Shown here in pieces: positions 46,849 to 55,933 of a stretch of 64,000 bases of DNA. Both the position numbers and the translations under genes were made by a program. The notes under the pieces were generated by a model. It made no database searches, had not been told where the DNA came from, and saw only the letters and a list, made by a program, of their open reading frames with translations. This stretch comes from Clostridium beijerinckii (GTDB taxonomy: Bacteria; Bacillota; Clostridia; Clostridiales; Clostridiaceae), in NCBI GenBank assembly GCA_003129525.1, contig CP029329.1, positions 467,501 to 531,500 of the forward strand, written 5' to 3'. Positions within the stretch are counted from its first letter, which is position 1; each line of letters begins with the position of its first letter.

Positions 46849-47311
46849 TATAATACCTCCTAAATTTTTTCTTATTTAAAATAACTTATCTAATACAATA
46901 AGTATATATTCCCAAATTAAAAGTTGACTTTATTAACACCACATTACATGTTATTTTGTATTTTACTCAGTACTATATTACATTTTATTTCATGTTAAAA
47001 TATAACATTAATCCTACGTTATTAAGTAGATAAAATATTACCTATTATAGTATATCCTCAACTATAGATTTTAGCAACAATTCTAAATACAGATATCCTA
47101 AGTTATACTTATACTATGAAAGTATACTCAACTAGAAATAAGTGGTCATACTTTTGTGAAATCTTTTAGTAACTTTTTACTATCCATAATACAATCACCC
47201 TACCTTATATATACTATTAAATCATATAATATTATTTTTAATATTATATTTATCTACCAACTAAAAATCACCCTTATTGAAATTAAATAAGAGTGTTTTC
47301 TAATAATATTA
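46849..47311. other. Gap upstream of tyrS
   Basis: About 460 bases. No T-box motif (GGTNCCACC on this strand) was seen. An inverted repeat ATGTTA-AAATA-TAACAT lies at 46992-47008 and may be an operator or promoter element. 47097-47165 is copy C of the dispersed repeat. The remainder is AT-rich. Confidence 0.4.
47097..47165. repeat. Dispersed intergenic repeat, copy C
   Basis: CCTAAGTTATACTTATACTA is followed by ACTAGAAATAAGTGGTCATAC and TTTTGTGAAA. It combines the left half of copy A (10132) with the right half of copies D (39080) and E (56657), so it is the best template for the full unit. Confidence 0.45.
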
Positions 47312-48394
47312 TTAAATTTTAAATATATGCCCACTCAAAACTCTATTTTTACCACTTTGCTTAGATTTATATAATAAATCATCAGCAGCCTTTATCAATT
47401 CATTTATATCCATACCATTTAAAGGGAAAAATGAAATTCCAAAACTAGCTGTTACAAATTTTTTTTCATTATCAAAACTAACTTTACTGCTTTCAAGAGC
47501 ACTTCTTATGGTTTCAATTTTATTATATACACTATTCTCGTTATTAAAATTTGAAATATATAAAATAAATTCTTCGCCACCATATCTAGCTAGAATATCA
47601 TCCTTATCTATACCATCTCTTACAATCTTTGCTGTATTAATTAGTATTTCATCTCCAAATTGGTGTCCATAAGTATCATTTATCTTTTTAAAATCATCTA
47701 TATCTATCATTACTATAGCAAATTTTTCTTTCATCTTTTTGTATTTATTTTTTTCTAAAAATTCAAAGAAATATTTTCTATTATATATGCCTAATAATGA
47801 ATCTCTTTGATTTATTTTCTCTAATTCCTTGTATAGTAAAGAATTCTCAATGGCAATTGCAATTTGATTAGCAATTGATCTAAGGAAAAGCTTTAATTCT
47901 ATAGTCATAAATTTATAGAGATTATGTTCTACGATTACATATCCAATAAATTTATCTCTTAATTTAATTGGAGATCCCATAATAGAGTGTATCGCTCTTT
48001 TATGTTCACCTGTTTGCTTTAAAATTTTTTCTGAATTTATTAAAAATTCTTCTTCCTTTTTTATATATGAAAGTTCTTCTGATGTTAATTTTATATCCAT
48101 ATTTTCAACATTACTAGCTTTAACAACTAATTCACTGTTTTCTATTAAAAATATAGTAGAATATGTGACACCTAATATTCCGAGTATCATATCATTAATC
48201 ATTGATATCAAATTATCACTACTGAAAAAAGTATTTATATACTTACTAACTTCTATTATATTAGATAGCGAATCTATACTTTTTTCTAATTTAACATTCT
48301 TTTGATTTAAATCTTGTATATGTTTTTCTGAAAACATTTGATAGTTCTCATATTCTATTTTTAATGCATTATAAAGATTTTCATAATCCTGCAT
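47312..48394 (-). CDS. GAF-GGDEF diguanylate cyclase
   Basis: The 360 residues have an N-terminal coiled coil (1-40), a GAF-type sensor domain (about 45-190) and a GGDEF domain (about 200-355) with the active signature RYGGEEF (GGEEF) and DIDDFKKINDTYGHQFGDEIL for metal and GTP. There is no membrane segment. It should make c-di-GMP in response to a ligand bound by the GAF domain. An RxxD inhibitory site is not obvious. Start ATG follows GGTGGGAATAA. It stands alone. Confidence 0.88.
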   Translation of the reverse strand: MQDYENLYNALKIEYENYQMFSEKHIQDLNQKNVKLEKSIDSLSNIIEVSKYINTFFSSDNLISMINDMILGILGVTYSTIFLIENSELVVKASNVENMDIKLTSEELSYIKKEEEFLINSEKILKQTGEHKRAIHSIMGSPIKLRDKFIGYVIVEHNLYKFMTIELKLFLRSIANQIAIAIENSLLYKELEKINQRDSLLGIYNRKYFFEFLEKNKYKKMKEKFAIVMIDIDDFKKINDTYGHQFGDEILINTAKIVRDGIDKDDILARYGGEEFILYISNFNNENSVYNKIETIRSALESSKVSFDNEKKFVTASFGISFFPLNGMDINELIKAADDLLYKSKQSGKNRVLSGHIFKI

Positions 48395-48657
48395 TTATTC
48401 CCACCATCCTCAAACCGTAGCCCCATTATGATTATTTAGCAACTCTTATTTACCATCATTTTAAAACTCATTTCAATTATACTACAACTAATCAAATAAT
48501 TGAATACACTTATTTTAATGTATAAATGATTACTATTATACTATACTCTTTAACACTAAAATTATAAATTTGCATATATAGTTTCATGAATTTCATTCTT
48601 CAACTTAGGATAAACTAATAATGCAAATTTAGTTTTAGAATAAAAGGAGATACTGAA

Positions 48658-48816
48658 ATGAAATTTATACATTGGCTTTTAAGCATATTTATATTTTTAT
48701 TCATCTGTGTATTGTTTATCCAATTTGGTAATACAGTATTAAATGTAATATTGTTAAGTTCCCTATTCATTTTTGTTATAAAATTTTTAATTCAAAAGTT
48801 TACTAAACATTATTAG
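48658..48816 (+). CDS. 52-residue membrane protein
   Basis: This short gene has a strong site AAAGGAGATACTGAA directly before ATG. It encodes 52 residues with two hydrophobic helices (about 5-21 and 28-45; WLLSIFIFLFICVLFIQF and VILLSSLFIFVIKFLIQ) and a basic tail KFTKHY. It is followed by a good terminator. No family recognised. The strong ribosome site and clean termination support a real gene. Confidence 0.6.
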   Translation: MKFIHWLLSIFIFLFICVLFIQFGNTVLNVILLSSLFIFVIKFLIQKFTKHY

Positions 48817-48826
48817 TTTAAGGCAT

Positions 48827-48865
48827 AATAATAGTACAATTTCCAAATGAAAGTGTACTATTATT
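48827..48865 (+). terminator. Terminator of the small membrane protein gene
   Basis: AATAATAGTACA (48827-48838) pairs with TGTACTATTATT (48854-48865) in a 12-bp stem, 10 bases after the stop codon. The following bases are AT-rich rather than a pure T-run. Confidence 0.6.
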
Positions 48866-48917
48866 ATTATATATATAAATGTCTTGAAATTTCTTTTTCC
48901 CTTATTGTGCTTAATAA

Positions 48918-49031
48918 GTTCTTTATTGCACTTTGCTCTTTTTTTATATGTGAAAGTTCTTGGTTGTGCTTTGCGCTTTTTTTATATGCGAAAGTTCTTG
49001 GTTGCGCTTTGCGCTTTTTTTATATGTGTAT
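48918..49031. repeat. Three tandem 38-bp repeats
   Basis: Copies start at 48918, 48956 and 48994 (GTTCTTGGTTGTGCTTTG followed by CGCTTTTTTTATATG and GAAA). Copies 2 and 3 are nearly identical and contain the palindrome GCGCAAAGCGC on the minus strand. The 3' end and stop codon of the glycosyltransferase gene lie in copies 2 and 3. The period is not a multiple of 3, so a change in copy number would alter the C-terminus. Confidence 0.85.
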
Positions 49032-50091
49032 AAATTTTATTAACATCGTTAAAGTTATTATCCAAACTATAATTTTCTTCCACGAATTTCCGTGCATCAA
49101 TTCCCATTTTGATTCTTAATTTCTCATTCTTAACTAAAGTTTCTATTTTTTCAGCTAAATCTTCTACTGAATTCTTTTTAGCAACTAAACTAGTCACATT
49201 AGGTTTAGTAGATTCCATAAGTCCACCTACATCGGTCACAATTAACGGCGTTCCACATGCCTCTGCTTCCACTGCTGCAACTCCAAAACTTTCACTATCA
49301 AGAGTTGATGGAAAAACTGCTACATCAAAATTTTGAAATTCTTTTATTACATCATTAGGTTTTACAAAGCCTAAAAAAGTTACATCTTCATCTATAGAAA
49401 GTTCTTTAACTAATTCCTTTAGATAATCTTCCTGGCTTCCTCTTCCACCAATTCTAAGTTTAAGTTTTAAATCTTTATTTCTTTCCTTAACTTCTTTAAA
49501 AGCTTTAATTAAATATTGTATCCCATATTTCTCTTCTAAAGTTTTAATTGTTCCGATAACAATCTCTTCTTTTTCTGTTCTACGCGGAATAAATTTATTA
49601 ATATCAACACCAAAAGGAGTTACTTGTATTTTTTTATTTGTATATTTTTGAGTTTCTATTTTCATCACATTGCTTGTTGATAAAATATAATCTGCTTTTT
49701 TTAAATTATATTTTATTATAAATTTATGCAACGGTGACTTAATTGGAAAATCATAAATATCACTACCCCATACTGAAATTATATATGGATGATAGTTTGC
49801 TAAAGCACCTAATAATCCATAACTGCTAGCATAATGTGCATGAAGTATATCAGGATTAATCTCTTTAATTAAAGATCTAACCCTCTTTATCTTTTTAAAA
49901 TATTCTAATTTATTCTTATCAGAAGTTTTCTTCATAATATTATCTTGTACATCCAAAGAATGTACTGTAACGCCTTCATATTCACCTTTTCCAAGTGATA
50001 TAACATGAATATCATATTCTTTATCAACAAAATAATTTAACCATTTATGAGTATGAGCACTATTAATATCTGCCAAATAACATATTTTCAT
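48982..50091 (-). CDS. Glycosyltransferase family 4
   Basis: The 369 residues form a GT-B fold: N-terminal acceptor domain (CYLADINSAHTHKWLNYF, HAHYASSYGLLGAL), then a donor domain with IGTIKTLEEKYG, GRGSQEDYLKEL and the E-x7-E motif ESFGVAAVEAEACGTPLIVTD. It adds a sugar to a surface glycan from a nucleotide-sugar. The last about 14 residues (KKAQSATKNFRI) are encoded by tandem repeats, an unusual tail. It follows galU by 3 bases in the same operon. Confidence 0.85.
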   Translation of the reverse strand: MKICYLADINSAHTHKWLNYFVDKEYDIHVISLGKGEYEGVTVHSLDVQDNIMKKTSDKNKLEYFKKIKRVRSLIKEINPDILHAHYASSYGLLGALANYHPYIISVWGSDIYDFPIKSPLHKFIIKYNLKKADYILSTSNVMKIETQKYTNKKIQVTPFGVDINKFIPRRTEKEEIVIGTIKTLEEKYGIQYLIKAFKEVKERNKDLKLKLRIGGRGSQEDYLKELVKELSIDEDVTFLGFVKPNDVIKEFQNFDVAVFPSTLDSESFGVAAVEAEACGTPLIVTDVGGLMESTKPNVTSLVAKKNSVEDLAEKIETLVKNEKLRIKMGIDARKFVEENYSLDNNFNDVNKIYTHIKKAQSATKNFRI

Positions 50092-50094
50092 TTT

Positions 50095-50979
50095 TTATTT
50101 ATTCTCCTGTATTGTTTCCCAAGGCTTAGTATTTAAGTAATTTATAAAATCTTCTCTCAATTCGTCTTTCTTTAAAGCAAATTCTATAGTCGCTTGTAAA
50201 AAACCAAGTTTATCTCCTACATCATACCTCTTGCCTTCAAAATTATATGCATACATAGCTTCTTTACTAATTAAAGTTTTTAATGCATCTGTTAATTGAA
50301 TTTCCCCACCTTTTCCCGGTTTAGTATTTTCTAATATGTTAAATATTTCTGGTGTTATAATATATCTTCCCAGTATAGCTACATTACTTGGTGCTTCTTC
50401 CATAGAAGGCTTCTCAACTAAGTCCTTAACTTTATAAACTCTATCTTCTATATGAATTCCATCTACTATTCCATATTTAGAAACATTCTCTTTATCAACA
50501 GTTTGAACGCCTAAAATAGTAGTATTATATTCACTATAACAATCAATTAATTGTTTTAAGCAAGGAACTTCACTATCAACTACATCATCACCTAATAAAA
50601 CTGCAAATGGCTCATTTCCAACAAAAGTTTTTGCACAATGTATTGCATGACCTAAGCCTCTTGGTTCTTTTTGTCTTATATAATGTATATCAACCATATC
50701 AGAAATATTTCTTACCATTTCAAGCAATTCTGATTTTCCTGCTCTTTCTAATTCTAATTCTAATTCTATTGATTTATCAAAATGATCTTCTATACACTTT
50801 TTATTTCTACCTGTTATGATAAGGATTTCTTCAATTCCTGATGCAACAGCTTCTTCTATTATATATTGAATTGTTGGCTTATCAACTATTGGAAGCATTT
50901 CTTTTGGTTGAGCTTTAGTTGCAGGTAGAAATCTTGTTCCAAGACCTGCTGCTGGTATAATAGCTTTTTTTACTTTCAT
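50095..50979 (-). CDS. galU: UTP-glucose-1-phosphate uridylyltransferase
   Basis: Makes UDP-glucose for surface polysaccharide and lipid synthesis. The 294 residues show the nucleotidyltransferase loop [23 protein letters not shown], Asp in [13 protein letters not shown] and [14 protein letters not shown]. Start ATG follows AAGGATGATATGAA. It is first in the pair with the GT4 gene. Confidence 0.95.
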   Translation of the reverse strand: MKVKKAIIPAAGLGTRFLPATKAQPKEMLPIVDKPTIQYIIEEAVASGIEEILIITGRNKKCIEDHFDKSIELELELERAGKSELLEMVRNISDMVDIHYIRQKEPRGLGHAIHCAKTFVGNEPFAVLLGDDVVDSEVPCLKQLIDCYSEYNTTILGVQTVDKENVSKYGIVDGIHIEDRVYKVKDLVEKPSMEEAPSNVAILGRYIITPEIFNILENTKPGKGGEIQLTDALKTLISKEAMYAYNFEGKRYDVGDKLGFLQATIEFALKKDELREDFINYLNTKPWETIQENK

Positions 50980-51057
50980 TTCATATCATCCTTTCTTAAA
51001 AGGCCATATTGTTTTTTCTTCCTTAAATAGTAACATATTTTTATAGTTTATTTTTTA

Positions 51058-52173
51058 TTATTTTCTGTATTCTATTCTTCCTTTAAAATCATCTTGCATA
51101 TCTATTGTTTTAAAATCTGTAAATGGGAATTTAACAGGCATTCCTGTCTTTCTTGACTTATATGCTGCAAGAATTATAGACATTGCTTTTTTACCTTCTT
51201 CTCCAGAAACCAATGGATCTCTGTTTTCATTTATAGAATCAATTACATCTTTAAATAAAGGGGTATGTCCTTCCCCATATACATTATCTATCTTAACATT
51301 TACTTCATTCTTTATAGATGCTTCATCTTCACCATCAAATCGCCAAGTTTCAAGTTCATTAACTGCAAGACCGCCAATTGATACTGCTCCAGTTTCTCCA
51401 AATAAACTTAATGTTTCTTCTAAGTTTTTAGGATAAACACAAGCTGAACCTTCAACAATTCCAATAGCACCATTTTTAAATCTTATAATTACAGCTCCAA
51501 AATCCTCAGCTTCTATGTCTCTTAAATAAGTATCACATTCAGCATATACTCTTTCGATTTCTCCACCCATCATCCATTGAAGCAAATCAATATTATGTAT
51601 ACATTGATTCATAAGTGTACCACCATCTAAAGCCCATGTTCCTCTCCAAGGAGCTTGGTCATAGTAACCCATATTCCTGTTCCAAAGTATTCTTGCTGTA
51701 CCATTAATTAATCTTCCGAATTTGTTGTCTTCTACAGCTTCTCTTAATTTTTGTATTGGTTTGTTAAATCTGTTTTGATGACAAACTCCAAGCTTAACAT
51801 TATTTTCTTTAGCTACTTTAATCATTTCATTAGCATCTTCAATAGACATAGCCATTGGTTTCTCCACTAAAGCACTTGCACCCTTTTTCATAGAATAAAT
51901 AGCAATTTCTGCATGATATCCACTTTCTGTAGCTATTGTAACTACATCAATGTCTTCTTTTTCTAACATTTCTTTATAGTCTGCATATGCATGAATAACT
52001 TCTGGATTTACTCCTGTTTTTTCTATGTATTCAGTCCTCTTTGCTTCAGCATTTTCTAAAATCACATCACATGTTGCAACTAATTCTGCTTCCTCATTAT
52101 TTTTAACTAAAGCTTCAACATGCTTATAGGAAATTCTTCCACAACCAATAATAGCAAATTTTAATTTTTTCAT
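51058..52173 (-). CDS. Gfo/Idh/MocA oxidoreductase, WlbA-like sugar dehydrogenase
   Basis: The 371 residues begin with a Rossmann NAD site FAIIGCGRISYKHVEAL and continue with EKPMA (catalytic Lys) and CHQNRFNKPIQKLREA. The block APWRGTWALDGGTLMNQ followed by IHNIDLLQWMMGG is typical of WlbA/WbpB, which oxidise C3 of UDP-GlcNAcA, or of GnnA-like enzymes. It probably makes a 3-amino or 3-keto sugar precursor, but no partner aminotransferase is in the window. Start ATG follows AAGGGGTAGTAAA. Confidence 0.75.
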   Translation of the reverse strand: MKKLKFAIIGCGRISYKHVEALVKNNEEAELVATCDVILENAEAKRTEYIEKTGVNPEVIHAYADYKEMLEKEDIDVVTIATESGYHAEIAIYSMKKGASALVEKPMAMSIEDANEMIKVAKENNVKLGVCHQNRFNKPIQKLREAVEDNKFGRLINGTARILWNRNMGYYDQAPWRGTWALDGGTLMNQCIHNIDLLQWMMGGEIERVYAECDTYLRDIEAEDFGAVIIRFKNGAIGIVEGSACVYPKNLEETLSLFGETGAVSIGGLAVNELETWRFDGEDEASIKNEVNVKIDNVYGEGHTPLFKDVIDSINENRDPLVSGEEGKKAMSIILAAYKSRKTGMPVKFPFTDFKTIDMQDDFKGRIEYRK

Positions 52174-52192
52174 TTTACTACCCCTTTTTTTT

Positions 52193-52357
52193 CAGTTAAC
52201 AGTTATTAATTAACAGTTAACAGTAATGGTACAACTTCCATTGGAAATTGTATTATTATATAGAAATGCAATTGCATTTCTTATTTTTTCTAATTAGTTC
52301 AAATCCCATGGGGATTTGCTCCTTAATTGTTAACTGTTCACTGTTAACTCTTAACTG
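52193..52357. repeat. Palindromic intergenic element, copy 6
   Basis: CAGTTAACAGTTATTAATTA opposite TTAATTGTTAACTGTTCACTG, with inner hairpins AACTTCC-ATT-GGAAATT and AAATCCC-ATG-GGGATTT. It sits just after the stop of the sugar transferase gene and before the oxidoreductase gene. Confidence 0.65.
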
Positions 52358-52358
52358 A

Positions 52359-52964
52359 TTAAATACATTTTATTATTGTTTTAAGTATTATATAAATATC
52401 AAAAAATACATTGTTTTTCTTTATATATTCTAAATTTAGCGCTAGTTTATCCGGCATAATTGTATTTATGTACAAATCATCTGGATTTTCTGCTTCTCCA
52501 AGCAAATCATTTTCATCTCTGTATCTAATTGATGCTAAATCAGTTATTCCCGGTTTAACTTCTAATACTTTTCTTTGTTGTTCATTATAAAGTTTAACAT
52601 ATCTTGGTACTTCCGGTCTTGGTCCAACTAAGCTCATATCTCCTTTAAACACATTTATTAATTGTGGCAATTCATCTAACTTATATTTCCTTAAAAATCC
52701 ACCTATTCTAGTGATTCTGCTATCATTTCCAACTGTGATTTGCCTTCCTAATTTTTCAGCATCTACAACCATAGTTCTAAACTTAAGAATTTGAAACTCC
52801 TTATTTTTTTCACCAACTCTTATTTGTTTAAAAAACACTGGACCATCAGAACCAAATTTTATTTTAATTGCAATTGCAATCAAAATTGGACTTAAAACTA
52901 TAAGTCCTAAAGTAGAGCATATAAAATCAAATATTCTCTTAACTGCTTTATTAAATTTATTCAT
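52359..52964 (-). CDS. Initiating sugar-phosphate transferase (PglC/WcaJ-type)
   Basis: A monotopic phosphoglycosyl transferase that loads the first sugar-phosphate on undecaprenyl phosphate. The 201 residues have the N-terminal re-entrant helix (RIFDFICSTLGLIVLSPILIAI), FKQIRVGEKNKEFQILKFRTM, the catalytic DE pair in YKLDELPQL, and GPRPE. It has the small PglC-like size without extra domains. A diNAc-type sugar made by the CapD-like dehydratase would fit as donor. Start ATG follows GGGAGTAGATAC. Confidence 0.9.
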   Translation of the reverse strand: MNKFNKAVKRIFDFICSTLGLIVLSPILIAIAIKIKFGSDGPVFFKQIRVGEKNKEFQILKFRTMVVDAEKLGRQITVGNDSRITRIGGFLRKYKLDELPQLINVFKGDMSLVGPRPEVPRYVKLYNEQQRKVLEVKPGITDLASIRYRDENDLLGEAENPDDLYINTIMPDKLALNLEYIKKNNVFFDIYIILKTIIKCI

Positions 52965-53184
52965 GTATCTACTCCCACTAAAATTATTTCATTATACATC
53001 TCTATATATTATATTTCCTATTTTACAACTTTTCAGTCAATTTAGCTCATAAAAATTTATTTCTTAATAAATTTTTATGAATCTTCAAAAAACAACTAGT
53101 CAATACGTAAGTATTTACTGTTATTTCTTAGATACTTTATTAATGAAACTCGATTCATGCCAAATATTCTTAAAAATAAGATGC

Positions 53185-54402
53185 TTAACTCAACGCATCT
53201 AAAAACTTCTCTGCGAGTCCATGGTAAGTATGATTAGCTAATACATAATCATTTCCATTTTTACCCATTTTATTTTTTTCTTCTTCACTTAAATTTTTAA
53301 TCTTCATAACTGCATTTACTACAGCATCTGGATTTTCTGCTGGCACTGTAATACCACAATTGGAATCCTTAACTGGATCATTAGATGCTTCTACTGCATA
53401 TATTACTGGCCTTGCTGCCATCATATAATCAAATAACTTGTTTGGACTTACTCCATAATTGAATAAATTTTGCTTTTTTAAACCTATGTAGCAAATATCC
53501 AATAGTTGTAGTACATTATCCATATTATCCTTTAAAACTGGATCTAGAAATTCTACATTAGTTATATTGTTTGTTTTTGCATATTGTATTAATTTATCCT
53601 TTACATTTCCATTTCCGACTAATACATATTTTACATCTTTTTCAGTGGTTTTTTTAGCAGCATCAAGCATTGTATCTAAAACATTTGCTGGTGAATGATT
53701 ACCTGTATACCCAACTAAAAAATAACCTTGTTCTTTTAATTCTTTTAATCTCTCAATTGTTTTTTCCATAATCGGATTTTTCTTTTCACCAACAATTATT
53801 CCATTTGGAACATGCACATAATTATCGGTATTAAAGCCTCTATCTTTCATATGATTATCTGCATTTGGCAAAATTGAAATAATCTTATCACAATTTCTAA
53901 AAGCAAAATCCTCTGCTCTTTGAAGCATAACTATAGCAGGATTATTCTTAGAATATCCCCCTATTTCCATTGGCGTTAATGGCCATAAATCATGTATTTC
54001 AAAGAAGAGCTTAGCCTTAGATCTCTTTGCAATTCTATGTGCAGGATATATATCTAAAGGATAAGTTGAAGAAGCTATTACAGCATTTGGCTTATATTTA
54101 TCAGTAATCTTCTTATAATTCATTCTTAATTTATACATAAATGTAGCTATATTTTTAATTCTTCCAACACCATTCCCATGATATTCTGGAGTTTTTACCC
54201 ATATATATGTAATTCCATCTATTATTTCTTCTTCAAAATCTTCTTTCACTTCTGGATTTTTTTTTCTTAAATGAGAAAAATCTGCAGCAAGTATAGTCAC
54301 CTCATGGCCCATATTAACCCATTCTCTAGCCATATAATAAGGTCTAAATTCCATTCCATGATAATCAGATCCTGCATAGTGATTTATAAGTAAGATATTC
54401 AT
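53185..54402 (-). CDS. Glycosyltransferase family 4, WbuB-like
   Basis: The 405 residues form a GT-B enzyme. The N-terminus has INHYAGSDYHGMEFRPYYMA and FFEIHDLWPLTPMEIGGY, as in WbuB-like fucosaminyl transferases; the donor part includes YTGNHSPANVLDTMLDAA and GVSPNKLFDYMMAARPVIYA. It probably adds the second sugar to the undecaprenyl-linked unit. Start ATG follows AAGGAGCAAATTAAG. It lies upstream of the initiating transferase on the same strand. Confidence 0.82.
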   Translation of the reverse strand: MNILLINHYAGSDYHGMEFRPYYMAREWVNMGHEVTILAADFSHLRKKNPEVKEDFEEEIIDGITYIWVKTPEYHGNGVGRIKNIATFMYKLRMNYKKITDKYKPNAVIASSTYPLDIYPAHRIAKRSKAKLFFEIHDLWPLTPMEIGGYSKNNPAIVMLQRAEDFAFRNCDKIISILPNADNHMKDRGFNTDNYVHVPNGIIVGEKKNPIMEKTIERLKELKEQGYFLVGYTGNHSPANVLDTMLDAAKKTTEKDVKYVLVGNGNVKDKLIQYAKTNNITNVEFLDPVLKDNMDNVLQLLDICYIGLKKQNLFNYGVSPNKLFDYMMAARPVIYAVEASNDPVKDSNCGITVPAENPDAVVNAVMKIKNLSEEEKNKMGKNGNDYVLANHTYHGLAEKFLDALS

Positions 54403-54871
54403 CTTAATTTGCTCCTTTTTTACATTATAATGCTAATTAACTTCATAAATTATAACATATGTGAGAATCAAAATCTACGATTTTGCTCTTCGAACTTACT
54501 CAGCGAACGAATGTGAGTCGAGTTTCCTTTTAAAAAAGAACCCCAATTTTATACTCAAATATTTTCCAAACCTTTAACCTCATCTTTGACCTATGATTTT
54601 GCTAGTCGAACTTACTCAAGGAACACGCGTGAATCGATTTTCCTTAAGTAGATAATCCAAAATCGAAAGTCCTAAGTTCATATGTAATTCCTTGAACTTT
54701 AACAGTCAGTGACTACAAATGGATTTTTCCTTATATTTGGCTCTTCCAACTTTCACACCATGTATATGGATTCGGTATGAATAGTTTAGTTTTATTAATA
54801 TCCATAACTATGCTAAAATGATATTATATTTAATTGAAATAACTTTTTTGAAATTTAAGGAGGAACAGTAC
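54403..54871. other. Divergent gap with diverged direct repeats
   Basis: About 470 bases between divergent genes. Two related blocks of about 58 bases (54475-54532 and 54590-54647) share GATTTTGCT..TCGAACTTACTCA followed by GGAAC or CGAAC and GA(A/G)TCGA; a weaker third may lie near 54735. No gene was seen in them. Confidence 0.45.
54475..54647. repeat. Two direct repeats of about 58 bp
   Basis: Copy 1 (54475-54532) begins CTACGATTTTGCTCTTCGAA; copy 2 (54590-54647) begins CTATGATTTTGCTAGTCGAA. Both continue with CTTACTCA, a GAAC core, a GTGA(A/G)TCGA block and TTTCCTT. They may be remnants of a mobile or regulatory unit upstream of wecB. Confidence 0.5.
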
Positions 54872-55933
54872 ATGAAAGTATTAACTGTTATAGGAGCTAG
54901 ACCACAGTTTATAAAAGCTGCAACAGTATCAAATAAAATTAGAAGAAATGGCAATAGTGAAATTTTAGTACATACTGGACAGCATTATGATAATAATATG
55001 TCAGATATTTTTTTTGAAGAGCTTGGCATTCCAAAACCTGATTACAATTTAAGTATTGGTTCATCAAATCATGGCCACCAAACTGGTAGTATGTTAATAG
55101 CACTAGAAGAAATCTACTTAAAAGAAAAGCCAGATATGGTTTTAGTTTATGGTGATACAAATTCAACACTTGCAGGAGCTTTATGTGCTAGTAAATTGTT
55201 AATACCTGTAGCCCACGTAGAAGCTGGACTTAGAAGTTTTAATAAAACTATGCCTGAAGAACAAAATAGGATATTAACTGATCATATTTCAGATTTGCTT
55301 TTTACACCAACATTAACAGCGGTAAATAACTTAAAAAATGAAAATATTACAAAAGGTGTTCATAACACTGGCGATGTAATGTATGATGCTATAAATCTTT
55401 TTAAAGAACGAGCTAAGGAATTATCAACAATAATAAAAGACCTTGCTTTAGCTCCAGACAGCTATATACTTTCAACAATACATCGTGCTGAAAACACAGA
55501 TAACATTGAAAGATTAACTTCAATAATAAGTGCTTTAAGTAATTCTGGTAAGAAAATAATACTCCCACTTCACCCAAGAACAAAGAAATTCATTGAAGAA
55601 TATAATTTACATGTTGGAGGAAATATTGAAATTATAGCTCCTGTAGGGTATTTAGACATGATTTCCCTACAAGAAAATGCACAAAAAATAGTAACAGATA
55701 GTGGCGGAGTTCAAAAAGAAGCATATTTTTTAAAGAAGCCATGTATAACTATGAGAGATGAAACTGAATGGGTTGAAACTGTAGAAAATGGTTGGAATGT
55801 TATAGTTGGAAGTGATTCTAATAAAATTTTAGACGCTTTAGATAACTTTAATCCAAAAGGCACTCCTGTTTCTGCATTCGGAAATGGAGATACATCTTCA
55901 TTAATCACTGATATTATTGAAAAATACTTATAA
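54872..55933 (+). CDS. wecB: UDP-N-acetylglucosamine 2-epimerase (non-hydrolysing)
   Basis: Interconverts UDP-GlcNAc and UDP-ManNAc. The 353 residues start with MKVLTVIGARPQFIKA and contain HTGQHYDNNMSDIFF, VYGDTNSTLAGAL, HVEAGLRSF, PEEQNR, STIHRAEN and SGGVQKEAYFL, all usual signatures. ATG 54872 follows AAGGAGG; an upstream in-frame start at 54818 would add 18 atypical residues. It is the only plus-strand gene in the glycan locus, so it is transcribed separately from the genes around it. Confidence 0.93.
   Translation: MKVLTVIGARPQFIKAATVSNKIRRNGNSEILVHTGQHYDNNMSDIFFEELGIPKPDYNLSIGSSNHGHQTGSMLIALEEIYLKEKPDMVLVYGDTNSTLAGALCASKLLIPVAHVEAGLRSFNKTMPEEQNRILTDHISDLLFTPTLTAVNNLKNENITKGVHNTGDVMYDAINLFKERAKELSTIIKDLALAPDSYILSTIHRAENTDNIERLTSIISALSNSGKKIILPLHPRTKKFIEEYNLHVGGNIEIIAPVGYLDMISLQENAQKIVTDSGGVQKEAYFLKKPCITMRDETEWVETVENGWNVIVGSDSNKILDALDNFNPKGTPVSAFGNGDTSSLITDIIEKYL

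Noticed and set aside
48395..48660. c-di-GMP riboswitch upstream of the GGDEF gene
   Set aside because: No GEMM core was found on either strand; the small membrane protein gene is divergent and has an ordinary ribosome site.
48918..49031. Possible CRISPR array
   Set aside because: The three 38-bp units are directly adjacent with no spacers, and no cas genes are near.
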